A stretch of DNA of 64,000 bases from Ixodes scapularis (Eukaryota > Arthropoda > Arachnida > Ixodida > Ixodidae), in assembly GCF_016920785.2 (NCBI RefSeq), contig NW_024609857.1, positions 65,950,488-66,014,487 of the forward strand. The letters run 5' to 3'. Positions 22,128 through 32,474 of this stretch are shown here, piece after piece (positions within the stretch are counted from its first letter, which is position 1; every line of letters starts with the position of its first letter). The position numbers and the translations under genes are program-made. Below the pieces are notes generated by a model that made no database searches, was not told where the DNA came from, and saw nothing but the letters and a program-made list of their open reading frames with translations.

Positions 22128-22728
22128 GCCCTTTTGTGAGGTGTTGCGCTTCGCCTCGGAAGTTCGTCATGAGGACCACAGTGCGGCCATTCTGGAGTTC
22201 TGCTACCCCTCTTGCGACGCCTATTCCTCTTCCTAGAAGCAACTGGAGGCTCACCTCGAGCAGAACTTCGCCGCAGAAAGCTTCGGTGATCCCGACAGGT
22301 ACGAAAACACTCGACCGCGGCGGTAAGTTTACGTGAGTTGCGAGGACTCGGACTGCGGATGACGTCGCTTTGGGTTCCTCCGGTGGTGAAGCAGGTTTTC
22401 GCAGAGTTATCCGGTTTGCTCTGAAGTCGATGACGGCGTCATACTCGCAGAGAAAGTCCATTCCGAGAATAATGTCCCTCGAACAGTCTTGCAGAACGAC
22501 GAACTTGACAGGGCACGTCTCACCATGCATCTCGACGCGGGCAGTGCATCTCCCAACCGGCGTGATGAGGTGCCCTCCGGCGGTTCGTATTTGAGGTCCA
22601 TCCCACGGCGTCGGGACTTTTCGAAGACGGCGAAAGAGCCTCCCACTCAAGACTGAGTAGTCTGCTCCGGTGTCCACGAGTGCTGATGCGTCGTGGCCGT
22701 CAATAACAACGTTTAGGTTGTTGGACAC
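22081..22728 (-). CDS. Gypsy aspartic protease
   Basis: The retroviral-type aspartic protease that matures Gag-Pol. ALVDTGADYSVL holds the catalytic DTG at residues 19-21, and IILGMDFL is the downstream hydrophobic-G motif near residues 86-93. The domain continues to VLMTNFRGEAQHLTKG, after which the RT should begin. Instead the sequence shifts into the pre-integrase region in another frame, so the last 15 or so codons are out-of-frame filler. It lies in a different frame from gag, as in elements using frameshifting. The first Met may not be the true start. Confidence 0.75.
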   Translation of the reverse strand: MSNNLNVVIDGHDASALVDTGADYSVLSGRLFRRLRKVPTPWDGPQIRTAGGHLITPVGRCTARVEMHGETCPVKFVVLQDCSRDIILGMDFLCEYDAVIDFRANRITLRKPASPPEEPKATSSAVRVLATHVNLPPRSSVFVPVGITEAFCGEVLLEVSLQLLLGRGIGVARGVAELQNGRTVVLMTNFRGEAQHLTKGRSEHRRHGPTSTRRS

Positions 22729-22844
22729 CGATGCAGAAGCTTCGTTGCGATGCGTGGCGTCGGGAGAGTGGGAGCGCTCCGTCGTTCTTGGAGGCTCTTT
22801 ACGTCGGTCGTCTTCGGCAACTCCACCTCCAGGGGTTGCCGCGC

Positions 22845-24083
22845 CTAGTTTCCCCGGCGAGGAGCGAGGGGTGACAGGCTTTCACGTCGGGGTCGGTGCA
22901 TCGGCGAAGCTGGACGTCGTGGCGAAGGCGACCGGAACTCTCGGCTGGACGCAGGCTCGGGGGACTGAGGTCGTCGCAGGTACTCGTCGATCTCCCGAGG
23001 GCGTTCACCATGATGGGGGCGCGGGTCGTTCGGGTGGAACCCGCGTAGCCCGAGTCGTCGGTATGGGCATCGGCGGTAGGTGTGGTCCGCTTCCCCGCAA
23101 TGGAAGCACAGAGGGCGTCGGTCGGGCGTTCGCCACACGTCGGTCTTGCGGGGTGCGCGAGGCTCCGGGCAGGCGTACTGGACCTGGTCGTCGTGGCGTC
23201 GGTCCTGCTGCGGCGCAGGAGACTGACGTCGGGGCGGCGTGACATAGGTGCGACGAGGAGGCGGTGGCCGTCGGGCCACTGCGGCGTAACTCAACGTCGG
23301 TGGTTCCGGGGCGGTGCTAACGAGAACCTCAGGCTGCAGCGCTTGCTGGACTTCTTCCCTGACAATCTCGGCGATTGAGGGCGAAGCTGGGCTTGCGGCG
23401 GCAGGTAGAAGTTTCTTGATCTCTTCCCGGACGACGTCTCGGATCATCTCGCGGATGTCCGTGGTGTTGCAGCCGGAAGGCGAAAAGGAACCGAGGCCGG
23501 GAACTCGGTGATAGTGGGTGGCTCGTTCGATGTTGGTGGCCTCTGTCGTGAAGCCTTCGACGGTGGTAGGCGGGCTCCGCACAAGACCACCGAAAATGTT
23601 TTCCTTGACGCCACGCATCAAGACTCTGAGCTTCTTTGCTTCGGATGCTTCGGGATCGGCGTGGTTGCTCAGTCGCAGGACATCTTCCACGAAGCTAACG
23701 ACGCTCTCGTTAGGGCCTTGAACCCTCGCTTGAAGAAGCACTTCCGCGCGTTCTCTTCGTTGTTGGTTCGTGAACGTTCTTCGCAACTCAGCCTTGAGTT
23801 GCTCCCAGGAAGTGATCGAAGCTTCGTGGTTCTCGAACCAGTTCCGGGCGGTGGCTTCCAAGGCGAAGTAAGCGTTTTGCAGACACTGTTCCGGTGTCCA
23901 CCCGTTATGACGGGCCACTCGTTCGTACTGTTGGACCCAGTCGTCGATGTCTTCGTGGCTTTCGCCGTGGAAGGGAGCCGGTGTCCGAGGAGCGACGGGT
24001 AGGTAGACGACGGCAGGAGCGGCGGGGGCCTGCGGCTGGTTGTCCATCGTCGTCTTCTTCGGCTTGGGTTTGTCCAGGAGCAA
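22845..24083 (-). CDS. Gypsy Gag polyprotein
   Basis: 412 open codons beginning 153 nt inside the 5' LTR. The capsid-like part (about residues 35-200) contains the retrotransposon-gag pattern around FHGESHEDIDDWVQQYERVA and W-QLK-ELRRTF. One CCHC zinc knuckle, CFHCGEADHTYRRC, spans residues 326-339, followed by a basic, proline-rich tail. Gag packages element RNA into virus-like particles. The frame is intact, although the element as a whole cannot make its own RT. Confidence 0.85.
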   Translation of the reverse strand: MLLDKPKPKKTTMDNQPQAPAAPAVVYLPVAPRTPAPFHGESHEDIDDWVQQYERVARHNGWTPEQCLQNAYFALEATARNWFENHEASITSWEQLKAELRRTFTNQQRRERAEVLLQARVQGPNESVVSFVEDVLRLSNHADPEASEAKKLRVLMRGVKENIFGGLVRSPPTTVEGFTTEATNIERATHYHRVPGLGSFSPSGCNTTDIREMIRDVVREEIKKLLPAAASPASPSIAEIVREEVQQALQPEVLVSTAPEPPTLSYAAVARRPPPPRRTYVTPPRRQSPAPQQDRRHDDQVQYACPEPRAPRKTDVWRTPDRRPLCFHCGEADHTYRRCPYRRLGLRGFHPNDPRPHHGERPREIDEYLRRPQSPEPASSREFRSPSPRRPASPMHRPRRESLSPLAPRRGN

Positions 24084-24235
24084 ACCCCGGATCCTCTCCC
24101 TTGGTGCGGCGGCTGGTCCGAGTTTCAGGTTCCGCGCTGAGTGGTCTTCTCAGCGAGCTTTGAGTCGGGCTTGTACTGCGGGTCCTGGGAGGGGAACGCT
24201 GCACGGGCATGCGGTACCCCGCACCTCCGCCAAAA

Positions 24236-24581
24236 TGTCACGGGTGGTGACCAATAAACAATAAATAAACAGAAAGAAATAAACGTTTAATGTGGCGAAC
24301 TTGTGCCAAAAATAAAAGGGTACTAAAGATAACAACGGAGCGTCGCGGGCGTCGAAGTCGGCGTAGCAGCACAGTCCAACGCTGGGCGAAAACTGGCTCG
24401 ACAAGGTTGCGGGCGGCCTCTTATCTAGAGTGAGTCACTATCTCGAAGATTCGGCGGGGAAGGTTCGAGCGTAGCGCGCTTGGGGCGAGAATGAACACGC
24501 ACTTTCTAGAACAACAAAAACGATAGAAGTTATGTTCGCAGGAAGAATAAACGAGAACCTTCTGCAAGTCTGCGCGCGGCA
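24236..24581 (-). repeat. 5' LTR of the RT-less gypsy element
   Basis: 346 bp, same ends as 20121-20466. Right flank ATAT (24582-24585) matches the left flank of the element. Confidence 0.9.
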
Positions 24582-24585
24582 ATAT

Positions 24586-26096
24586 ATGTGATCATGGACG
24601 ATCAGATATACTTGCGCTTCCAGTGCTATGTGGTTTTGTAAAAAAAGGATAAATCTATAGAACTAGTAGAAGACACTTTGATATGTTCGCTAACTGTCTA
24701 GACCAGAGGTAACTCGGCGAATCAATAATTTTTGAGGAATTGCCTTATATTTGCTTATATTACACTTGTAAATTGTGTCATTCTATTTTCAAAAATAGTC
24801 GTAACTATGTCCGTCTCTTTGCTCGCTACGCAGTAGTACAGAAATTGCAAATCTTTAGAGTTTATACTATTTTTCAATAGACAAACATATCACCTACCAA
24901 TTGGCTTCACATTTATGATACAAGACCAACAGTTTAACATTCTAAAAAAGTAGAAATATGCTAACTTAAGATACTTAACTGAGAACGTCGGGTTCCTTCT
25001 AGCAGCAACCCTGGTCTTGGATGACTATCAGTTTAAATTTTTGTTGCGTATAGAAGCTTGACGAACATGATTCCTGTTTTGTTTTGTCTAGAAATGCGTC
25101 TACGAAGTAATCGGACAAAAACGCAGTCAGGCAGCCGTTATGAAACCCAAGACCTCCGCCGCCAGCGCAAACCCCCGAAAAACGCGCCCGACAAAAGGGT
25201 GAACGCCGCAAATAAACATTGCTCTTTGTCAACTGCAGGAGTTCGTTCGCATATCTCTACCTCGTCGGTAATACATGAAAGGTAAGCATAAAAAACACAG
25301 AGCCGAAATGCATGGTATTACGCAATAAAACTGACTTCGTTTTTTTTTTTTGACATTATTTGAGCGTATTGTTTGAAAACTTGTCTTGTGGTGGTCAGCG
25401 TTATATATTTCACACGTATACTACCATTTTATTAGAAATAATTGAAGATATATATGAAGAGATAAGCAGCATCAGCTTTTACCGGGCATCAACTATTTTG
25501 CGCTACGCTGTCATGTCTAACGGAGTTTAACAGATCTGCAGCCCCGCACTGTTGTGAGAGTACCTGGTAAGAATTAGTCTTGTTCCTCATTCGCACGAGC
25601 TCGCACGACTAGCATGGAGAGTGTTGGAGCACTGCGGAAGCTACGCTAGCCTTGGCAATGTAAGAAATCATTATTGACACCCATTATAGTGCAGAGCAAC
25701 CTACTGTTCATACAGAACGAAGGTGATCGTATGAACGCAACGTGGTGAAACCTCGTTGGTAATGCAAAATTTTTGGATATTTTCTTGAGTGACTGCAAAA
25801 TGCACAGCTACCTAAAGAAATACACTCGGGCATGTCGTCTTAATTTTAACTTAAATAAGGTTTGCACTGCACACGCGGCATGAATATTAGTGCCCTCAAA
25901 ACCCTTGGTTGTTGTCGTTTGGGCTTCACTCCTATTTGTACATAATCTATTTACATCACCACCGCAGTTTTTGCTAGTTCCCTGTAAGGGAAGTGAAAGA
26001 AACAATTTTAATCGTTATGGTAGAAACCAAAGACTGATTTAAAAACAAAAAGGAAACTTAGTAAAAGGGAAGGACCGAGTGCACAGGCAAAGTCTT
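24586..26096. other. AT-rich spacer, no gene identified
   Basis: No coding region or element ends recognised. Short open frames near 25000-25285 have no motif. Confidence 0.35.
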
Positions 26097-26098
26097 AT

Positions 26099-26266
26099 AC
26101 CCCTGTCAGACGTGGGTTTTGAAGGTCTTTGGAACTTGCTTCCTTATAAAATCGGCGAACAAGCGCTTGCCTTAGGGCACGTGCGCACTCAACATTGCGT
26201 GCTGACAGGCCGATTTTATAAAGGAGCTTAGTGAAAAGGACCTTTAGAATGCCGTCTGACAGGAGT
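26099..26266. mobile_element. 168-bp MITE with AT target duplication
   Basis: ACCCCTGTCAGACG and the inverse of the right end, ACTCCTGTCAGACG, form 14-bp TIRs with one mismatch, flanked by AT at 26097-26098 and 26267-26268. Inner symmetry includes TATAAAATCGGC and its inverse. It has the same AT duplication and end type as 12610-12787 but is a different family. Confidence 0.7.
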
Positions 26267-26268
26267 AT

Positions 26269-27182
26269 TCATTTTTTTCCTTCTCTTGGCGATTTGTTTT
26301 TCTTTTTTTTTTGACCAGTCTTTGGTTTCAAAAGTCATGACTAATTTACACCAGCTCGCGTGCACTTTAAACATTTATTCGGAAAAAATCTTGTTCGCTT
26401 AATTTGACCAAAAAGGCGATATAATAAAAAAACGTATGAGCCACACGTTTTCTACTTCGATATCAGCATGTTTTATAATTAATAAAAGGGACTTTTAGTA
26501 GAGCTTGCACTAGAGCTTCGCTTCGCCAGCGGGAGCTCGTGCCGTCACTTTGAGGCATGAATTGAGCACGTGACCGCTGGGCCCACGATCCGCAGCTACG
26601 GTGGCTAGAAGCAACCGTACCGCAGCTTACACTCTGCCGAAAGTTTCCATCATATTAAGATATGCCGCCCACACCCACATCACATGTCGGAGACATTGAA
26701 CCCGAAGATACACAAGTTGACCTGTGGATCTGCAATCTGTTGTCGAAACACCTATGCATAATTTAAAATCTCCTTTACCATAGAGTACAATCGCATGTCC
26801 GACTGTAATGTCACAGAGCAGATTTTGTAAACACAATGCCGTAAAAACGCTTGAGAAGGTCTGCAGAAACGTTGAGGTTTCACGACGTCATTAAATTTCT
26901 TAATTAATCCTCTACACAATTCCAAGTACGACGTTTCCGTTAATGTTCCCGGATACGCGTGCAAGCCAACCAGAATCGAGTGAATTGAGATTTCCCTGCA
27001 AGTTCATGGGCCGTGCCGACAGCGGCGTTACGTTATAGTCACGTGTTGGTGTGCAGACGTGACTTACTCGCAGTAGGTGATATATCAGATGAAGATTTAG
27101 ACTATGTGGAGTTAATGTGATTAAAATTATTTCTGGTTTCCCCGCTGTAGATTAGGAATGTAACCAGTTCTGTACTTTTAAC
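26269..27182. other. Spacer, one unassigned open frame on the minus strand
   Basis: On the minus strand, 26964-26752 is open for 70 codons with ordinary amino-acid composition, but no motif was recognised. Otherwise nothing. Confidence 0.3.
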
Positions 27183-27187
27183 ACATG

Positions 27188-27609
27188 TGTGATGGAAAGA
27201 TGGTGAATAAAGGACAAAGAACCCGAGGACGGCGAGTGAAAGAAAGAGAGGTGTATTATGTACAGAAGAAAAAACGAAAATAGATGACGTAGTCTCACTC
27301 GAGTCAGGCACCGCACCTTCACGTCGTCGTCGGCGGCGGCCACGGGTGCTGCCTTCTGGGTCGGCTTGGGGAATGTTCGCTTTCCGGCGTAGGCGGCGGT
27401 CCCCTTGGCCAGGGCTAGCTCTCACGGGCCTCTAGCCGCCCGTCCAGAACCAGTCGTTGCTGCCGTCGGGACCGCGGGAGCCCACCGATGTCTTCTTTAG
27501 CGTCGCAGTTGCCGATCTGCCTTCAGAAGCCCCCTTTTTCACGCGCACCACACTGCCCGGCCCCACTTCGTCTTCCTCTCTTCTCGCTTCCATAGTCCAC
27601 CTCATCACA
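27188..27609 (-). repeat. 3' LTR of the Gmr1-type element
   Basis: 422 bp; the minus strand begins TGTGATGAGG and ends TCCATCACA, giving TGTGATG/CATCACA inverted tips. Confidence 0.93.
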
Positions 27610-27622
27610 CGACCCCCCCTTT
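27610..27622 (-). promoter_or_regulatory. Polypurine tract for plus-strand priming
   Basis: Reads AAAGGGGGGGTCG on the minus strand, immediately before the 3' LTR. Confidence 0.75.
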
Positions 27623-27901
27623 AAGACAATTGTTCCAATTGTTTCAAAAAGGGACAAACAAACAATCAAACCAAGAACATGAGTAAGAAACATCGCACTA
27701 CTTTTCTAAATTAAACTAAGTAATTTGGCTGGTGTTGACACTCACTCAGCTGGCTGTTCGCGTTCTCACGTCCCAGTTTCGCAAGCCATCATATTGCTTG
27801 TGTTTCCCAAACTTGCATGTGTAAGCCATGTTTTCATCTTGTCATAGAATACACAAAGGGATGGACATGCCTTCACAATGACAGTGATGTGCCAGTGCAG
27901 A

Positions 27902-30900
27902 TTACAAGCGACTCAAAAAGTCTGCTCCAAAGTTTTCGCTTCCCTTGATGTACGCGACGTGGAAGTCGTATTCGGCGAGTAGTAAACTCCACCTCAGTAC
28001 CCGGTTGTTTAATTTTCTGGCTGAATTAAGGTACTGCAACGGTTGATGATCGCTTTGTATGATGAAGTGTCTTCCGAACAAGTATACATGAAACTTTTTT
28101 ACTGCCCATATGAGAGCTAGACATTCTCTCTCTATGGTGGAATAGGCGATCTCTTGGGGTAGTAGTTTACGACTAGCATAAGCGTTGGGATGAAGAACGT
28201 TGTCGTGCTCTTGCATGAGCACGGCTCCCAAGGACCTTTCTGAGGCGTCTGTCCTCAGTACGAATATCTTCGTCACATCTGGTGATTTCAAGATAGGCTT
28301 TCTGGAAAGCAGTCTTTTCAGTTCATCGAATGCCTTTGCGTGTTTGTTCTCCCAGATAACTTTGTCAGGCGCTCTTTGTTTCGTCAGCTCCGTCAAAGGA
28401 AGTGCGGTCTCCGCGTAGTTTGGGATAAACTCCCTGTAGTAGCCTGTTAATCCCAGGAATGATCTTACTTCTTTTTTGGTTCGAGGTTGTTTACAGTCCT
28501 GGATTTTCTCCAGGGTCTCCGTTAGAGGCTCGAAGGATCCTTGCCCAACCTTATGGCCCAGGAATGTTATTTTGGAGAAGCCAATCTCTGTCTTTTTGGG
28601 TTTGATCGTTAGTCCTCCTTCTCTCACCCTGGTCAAAAACTGACGCACTGCTTTTAAGTGATCTTCCCAGCAGTCAGACGCAACTAAAACATCATCAAAG
28701 TAGTGGTGAGCGTCCGGTACGCCATCAAGAATCTTCCTCATCAGCCGTGTAAATACTGCCGGGGCTGTTTTGATGCCGAAGGGCATAAACCGGAATCGAT
28801 ATAATCCCGTTGTTGTCGAGAAAGCCGTTGCGTCCTCTGACCCTGGAGCCATTGGTACCTGCCAGTAGCCCTTCGCAAAGTCAAATTTGGAGTAGTAGCG
28901 TTTTGTGCTCACTCTAGCGAACATCACGTCGACGCGGGGGATAGGTTCGCAATCAGGTACTAGAACCTTGTTCAGTTGACGAAAGTCGATGCAGAGCCTT
29001 GTGGTCTTGTCTTTCTTTTTGACGACAACCACCGGTGAACTGTAGCCTGAGTCGCATTTCTCAATAATGCCTTGTTGTAGCATCTCGTCTACCTCCTTTT
29101 CCACAGCGTCTTGCAGTGCTAGAGGGACAGGATACGGGCGTACTTGAATTGGTGTGTCCGTTGTCAATCTCAGTTTGCACTGTACGAGACTGGTTCGACC
29201 GGGACAGTCCGAAAATACGTCTCGAAATTCTTCTAGCAGTTGGTAGACCTCTCCTGCTTGTCGTTCAGTTAGCTCCTCTGACATCTGTACATCGTTGTAG
29301 CCTTCCAGTTGGCTAAGGCAGACACTAGGAATGTCTTGCTCCTCTGACTCCTCTTCGATGGTAATGCCAACCAGGGCTTGACGGGGAGCACATAGAACTT
29401 CCCTCTCTTCGTACTTTTTGAGCATGTTGATGTGAAATACAGTAGACTTTCTTCCAAGGTCTATTAGGTAGTCCACGTTATTCCTCCTTTTTAATACTGG
29501 AAATGGTCCTTTCCATTGCAGAATCAACTTGTTTTTGTCCGTTGGCAACAAGATGAGGACTCTGTCTCCCTCTTTCAGTTGTCTAACTCCACTTTTCTTG
29601 TCGTAGTACCTCTTTTGGGTCATTTGAGCTTTCCTCAATTCCTCATGGGCGGTCTTACAAGTCTCTTCTAGTCTCCGTCGAAGATCCACCATATAACCAT
29701 AGGTTGTTTTCGTTTCGGGGTCTATGCTTTCATTTGTCCAGAGTTCCTTCAACACTGTCATAGGACCGCGAACATGTCGGCCATAAAGAAGTTCGAAGGG
29801 TGAAAATCCTAGGCTGCTTTGCGGCACCTCCCGGTACGCGAAGAGCAACGGATTAAGGTACCGGTCCCAACACCTCGGTTTTTCTTGGCACATCCGTTTA
29901 ATCATTTGTTTAATTGTCCCATTGAACCTTTCGACCAATCCATTGCACATTGGATGGTAAGGCGTCGTGGTCAGATGTCTGAGCGAGAGCAAGCGGCTGA
30001 CCTCCTTCATTAAAGCTGAAGTGAAGCATGACCCTCGGTCGCTCACAATTTCTCGTGGTAAGCCTACTCGGGCAAATATCTGTAACAGACCCTCTGCGAC
30101 TTCCGCGGTGTCAATGCTCTTCAATGGGATTGCATCAGGGTATCTGGTTGCGAAGTCCACCACCGTCAGAACATACCTGCTGCCGGACTCTGAACCCGGA
30201 TTGATAGGTCCGATGATATCTATGCCAACTCTATGGAATGGTGTACTAATGATAGGCATATTTTCTAGGGGTGCCCTGATAACCAAGTGTTTCGGGATAG
30301 TCCTCTGACAAATGTCGCACGATTTCACGAATCGTTTCGCGTCCGCTGTTATTCCCGGCCAATAAAATTCCTCACGGATACGATCGGTGGTTTTTCCTGT
30401 TCCTTGGTGGCCAGCCATGATCCCCTCGTGAGCGAGCTTCAACACAATCTGCCGAAATTCTTTGGGGACCACCAGCTGTTTCCACTGTTTTTGCGACCAG
30501 TCCTTGTATCTTCTGTAGAGAATACAGTTGTGTAGAAAGAACTCGGATTCCTGCGATTTTCCCGACACAAACGCTGTGCCAACGACAGCGAAACACCTCT
30601 TCAGTGTTTCATCACTACGTTGTGCCTCTTTCAGCTTAGCGTGGTCAATGTCAATCGGATCCAATGTCATGACTGGTAACTCGGAAAACGTCCTTTGGCT
30701 GTCTGAGCGCCCCTTTCTGAGCGCCCCTGCGTATTTTCTTTCTTTATCCAGAACATCGTCGTCTGGCATCCTTTCACCCTCGTCTTGGGTCATCCTGCCG
30801 GCAGTCTCGTGCCGCACGGACGTGCTTATCAGCATGTTACTCTCCTCACTTCTTTTAGATCTCCCTGATCCTTCTCCCTCCCATTCCTCATCTGGATCAT

Positions 30901-32386
30901 CAATCCCTCTCGCCCCTTCAATGTTCCCGAGTACCAAATCATACAGAGGGTTCTCCATACACTTCGCCAATACCTTGCCTGTAAAATAAGGCGTTCTTAC
31001 ATCAATTTCTGCCTCTGGCAGATATTTGACCGTCCTATCCAGCAAAAACACCGGACTGGAAACCCCAGTTAGCTGATCATCCGTAACCAGGTCTCTGTTC
31101 ACTACAATCGTGTTACACCCACTGTCTCGCAATACTGTGGCAGCTCGATCTCCCACTTCTCCCCGAACCACTGGCATGTTTTCTACTAGAAATCGTGGAG
31201 CCTTTCCAAGTGCCACATTCACCACTGGGATTTTGTCCCCGTTTTTCAGTAGGACATATGTGTCATCTGGGTCGGTCTCGTCAGGTGTTCGTCGAACGGA
31301 AAGCATACAGGAAGCCTGAGGAGGTCTATCCTGCTTGTCTTGCGGTTTCCAGTTACATGCTGCTGCCTTGTGTCCCGTTTTCCCACATCTCCAACACACG
31401 GGTAAGCGTTGAGCCTTGGTGCTCGCCCAGCAGTCTGCTGCCTTGTGACCTGGCTTGTTGCAGAGAAAACATTGACTCCTCCCCCTAGCGGTGGGTGGCA
31501 TTCGGGTATCCTCCTTACTACGATCTCCACCCTTGTTACTGTTCAGGCTGTCGTTGTTCCTTTTTGCCAAGTTAGTTTGGCCCTGCGCCTCTAAGAAGTG
31601 GTCCGCGGTTACTGCCATGTTTTCGAGCGTCTTGCAGTTCCTCTCTTTTAAGAAGACTGATAGCATTGGGTGACAATATTTTAAGAACTGTTCCGCAACT
31701 ATCAGATCTTTCAGGGCCTCGAACGTCTTCGCAATTTCTCCAGTTTCAACCCAGCGATCAAAGTACCCAAGAAGTCGGGCTGCAAATTGTTTCCCCGTCT
31801 CTGCCTCCTCTGGCTTGCTTTCCCTGAATTTCTCTCTGTACCCTTCAGTGGTGTAACGAAACCGCTGTAGCAGGGAAAGTTTGACTTTAGAATAATCCAA
31901 TGACTGCTCTGGTGTCATTCGACCCACAACTGTCAATGCCTCACCGGTGAGGCACAAGCTTAAGGACATTGCCCATTTTTCTCGAGGCCAATCCTGGCTA
32001 GTTGCAACCCGCTCAAACCTTTGGATATACGCGTCCAGGTCGTCTCTCTTTTCATTAAATGGTGGAATTAGTTTGTGGGGACTCCGGTGACAAGTTTGTG
32101 CTCCCGAGTTCTCTCCCCTGCCATTGGTGTGGTGGACCTCATCATGAGCTGAGCCGCTATTCTCTTGTAAGCGCAGGCGCAGCTGTAACACTTCTTGTTC
32201 CTGTTGGAGCCTGCGGAGCTCTCGGTCAGCGGTGTCCTGTGTCTCCTTAGCTGCTTCCCGCGCATCTTCTCGCAATCTGACCCGTTCTTCGCGTTGCCTA
32301 CCACGCTCTTGCTCAACCCAGGTACGGAGTTCTTCGCCCACGTACCCGAGCTCTTTACCAACGCCAAGCAATTTTTCTGCATCCAT
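27902..32386 (-). CDS. Gag-Pol polyprotein with integrase before reverse transcriptase
   Basis: 1494 codons. Residues 1-75 look like a charged coiled coil. Residues 100-270 form the capsid, whose second half (about 183-268) resembles a SCAN domain, with LIVAEQFLKYC. Two CCHC knuckles follow at 306-319 and 331-344. A protease-like region has DSG at 421-423 instead of DTG. Integrase: zinc-binding H653, H660, C690 and C693; catalytic D723, D783 and E819 (DD35E); GPF module near 960. RT: SKFDFAKGYWQVP at 1166-1178 and active site YFDD at 1229-1232. RNase H: D1380, E1421 and D1446, ending at LSRL. Everything needed for transposition is in one frame, so Gag-to-Pol ratio is not set by frameshifting. 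The Met at 32386 is the first in frame after the primer binding site. Confidence 0.92.
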   Translation of the reverse strand: MDAEKLLGVGKELGYVGEELRTWVEQERGRQREERVRLREDAREAAKETQDTADRELRRLQQEQEVLQLRLRLQENSGSAHDEVHHTNGRGENSGAQTCHRSPHKLIPPFNEKRDDLDAYIQRFERVATSQDWPREKWAMSLSLCLTGEALTVVGRMTPEQSLDYSKVKLSLLQRFRYTTEGYREKFRESKPEEAETGKQFAARLLGYFDRWVETGEIAKTFEALKDLIVAEQFLKYCHPMLSVFLKERNCKTLENMAVTADHFLEAQGQTNLAKRNNDSLNSNKGGDRSKEDTRMPPTARGRSQCFLCNKPGHKAADCWASTKAQRLPVCWRCGKTGHKAAACNWKPQDKQDRPPQASCMLSVRRTPDETDPDDTYVLLKNGDKIPVVNVALGKAPRFLVENMPVVRGEVGDRAATVLRDSGCNTIVVNRDLVTDDQLTGVSSPVFLLDRTVKYLPEAEIDVRTPYFTGKVLAKCMENPLYDLVLGNIEGARGIDDPDEEWEGEGSGRSKRSEESNMLISTSVRHETAGRMTQDEGERMPDDDVLDKERKYAGALRKGRSDSQRTFSELPVMTLDPIDIDHAKLKEAQRSDETLKRCFAVVGTAFVSGKSQESEFFLHNCILYRRYKDWSQKQWKQLVVPKEFRQIVLKLAHEGIMAGHQGTGKTTDRIREEFYWPGITADAKRFVKSCDICQRTIPKHLVIRAPLENMPIISTPFHRVGIDIIGPINPGSESGSRYVLTVVDFATRYPDAIPLKSIDTAEVAEGLLQIFARVGLPREIVSDRGSCFTSALMKEVSRLLSLRHLTTTPYHPMCNGLVERFNGTIKQMIKRMCQEKPRCWDRYLNPLLFAYREVPQSSLGFSPFELLYGRHVRGPMTVLKELWTNESIDPETKTTYGYMVDLRRRLEETCKTAHEELRKAQMTQKRYYDKKSGVRQLKEGDRVLILLPTDKNKLILQWKGPFPVLKRRNNVDYLIDLGRKSTVFHINMLKKYEEREVLCAPRQALVGITIEEESEEQDIPSVCLSQLEGYNDVQMSEELTERQAGEVYQLLEEFRDVFSDCPGRTSLVQCKLRLTTDTPIQVRPYPVPLALQDAVEKEVDEMLQQGIIEKCDSGYSSPVVVVKKKDKTTRLCIDFRQLNKVLVPDCEPIPRVDVMFARVSTKRYYSKFDFAKGYWQVPMAPGSEDATAFSTTTGLYRFRFMPFGIKTAPAVFTRLMRKILDGVPDAHHYFDDVLVASDCWEDHLKAVRQFLTRVREGGLTIKPKKTEIGFSKITFLGHKVGQGSFEPLTETLEKIQDCKQPRTKKEVRSFLGLTGYYREFIPNYAETALPLTELTKQRAPDKVIWENKHAKAFDELKRLLSRKPILKSPDVTKIFVLRTDASERSLGAVLMQEHDNVLHPNAYASRKLLPQEIAYSTIERECLALIWAVKKFHVYLFGRHFIIQSDHQPLQYLNSARKLNNRVLRWSLLLAEYDFHVAYIKGSENFGADFLSRL

Positions 32387-32451
32387 GCTCTTATCCCTCC
32401 CACACAGCCGTCCCGGGGTTCTGCTCTCTAGGGGTTGTTAACAATTAGAGA

Positions 32452-32469
32452 GTCCTGTCGCGGACGCCA
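32452..32469 (-). promoter_or_regulatory. Primer binding site of the Gmr1-type element
   Basis: TGGCGTCCGCGACAGGAC begins 5 nt inside the 5' LTR. TGG pairs with the CCA end of a tRNA. Which tRNA was not determined. Confidence 0.65.
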
Positions 32470-32474
32470 GATAT

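Larger units (their letters stand above)
20121..24581 (-). mobile_element. Ty3/gypsy LTR retrotransposon lacking RT and RNase H
   Basis: Two LTRs of exactly 346 bp bound gag, protease and integrase on the minus strand. ATAT flanks both sides (20117-20120 and 24582-24585). A primer binding site starting TGG lies 3 nt inside the 5' LTR, near 24215-24232. A polypurine tract (AAAGGGGGGATAA, about 20467-20480) precedes the 3' LTR. The protease frame jumps at about 22130 to the region just before the integrase zinc finger, so RT and RNase H, about 2 kb, are deleted. A PLE fragment further splits integrase. The LTRs differ at about 14 positions, so the insertion is not recent. Confidence 0.88.

Noticed and set aside
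20703..24210. Long + strand frames opposite gag, protease and integrase
   Set aside because: Antisense shadows of the gypsy proteins, explained by high GC.
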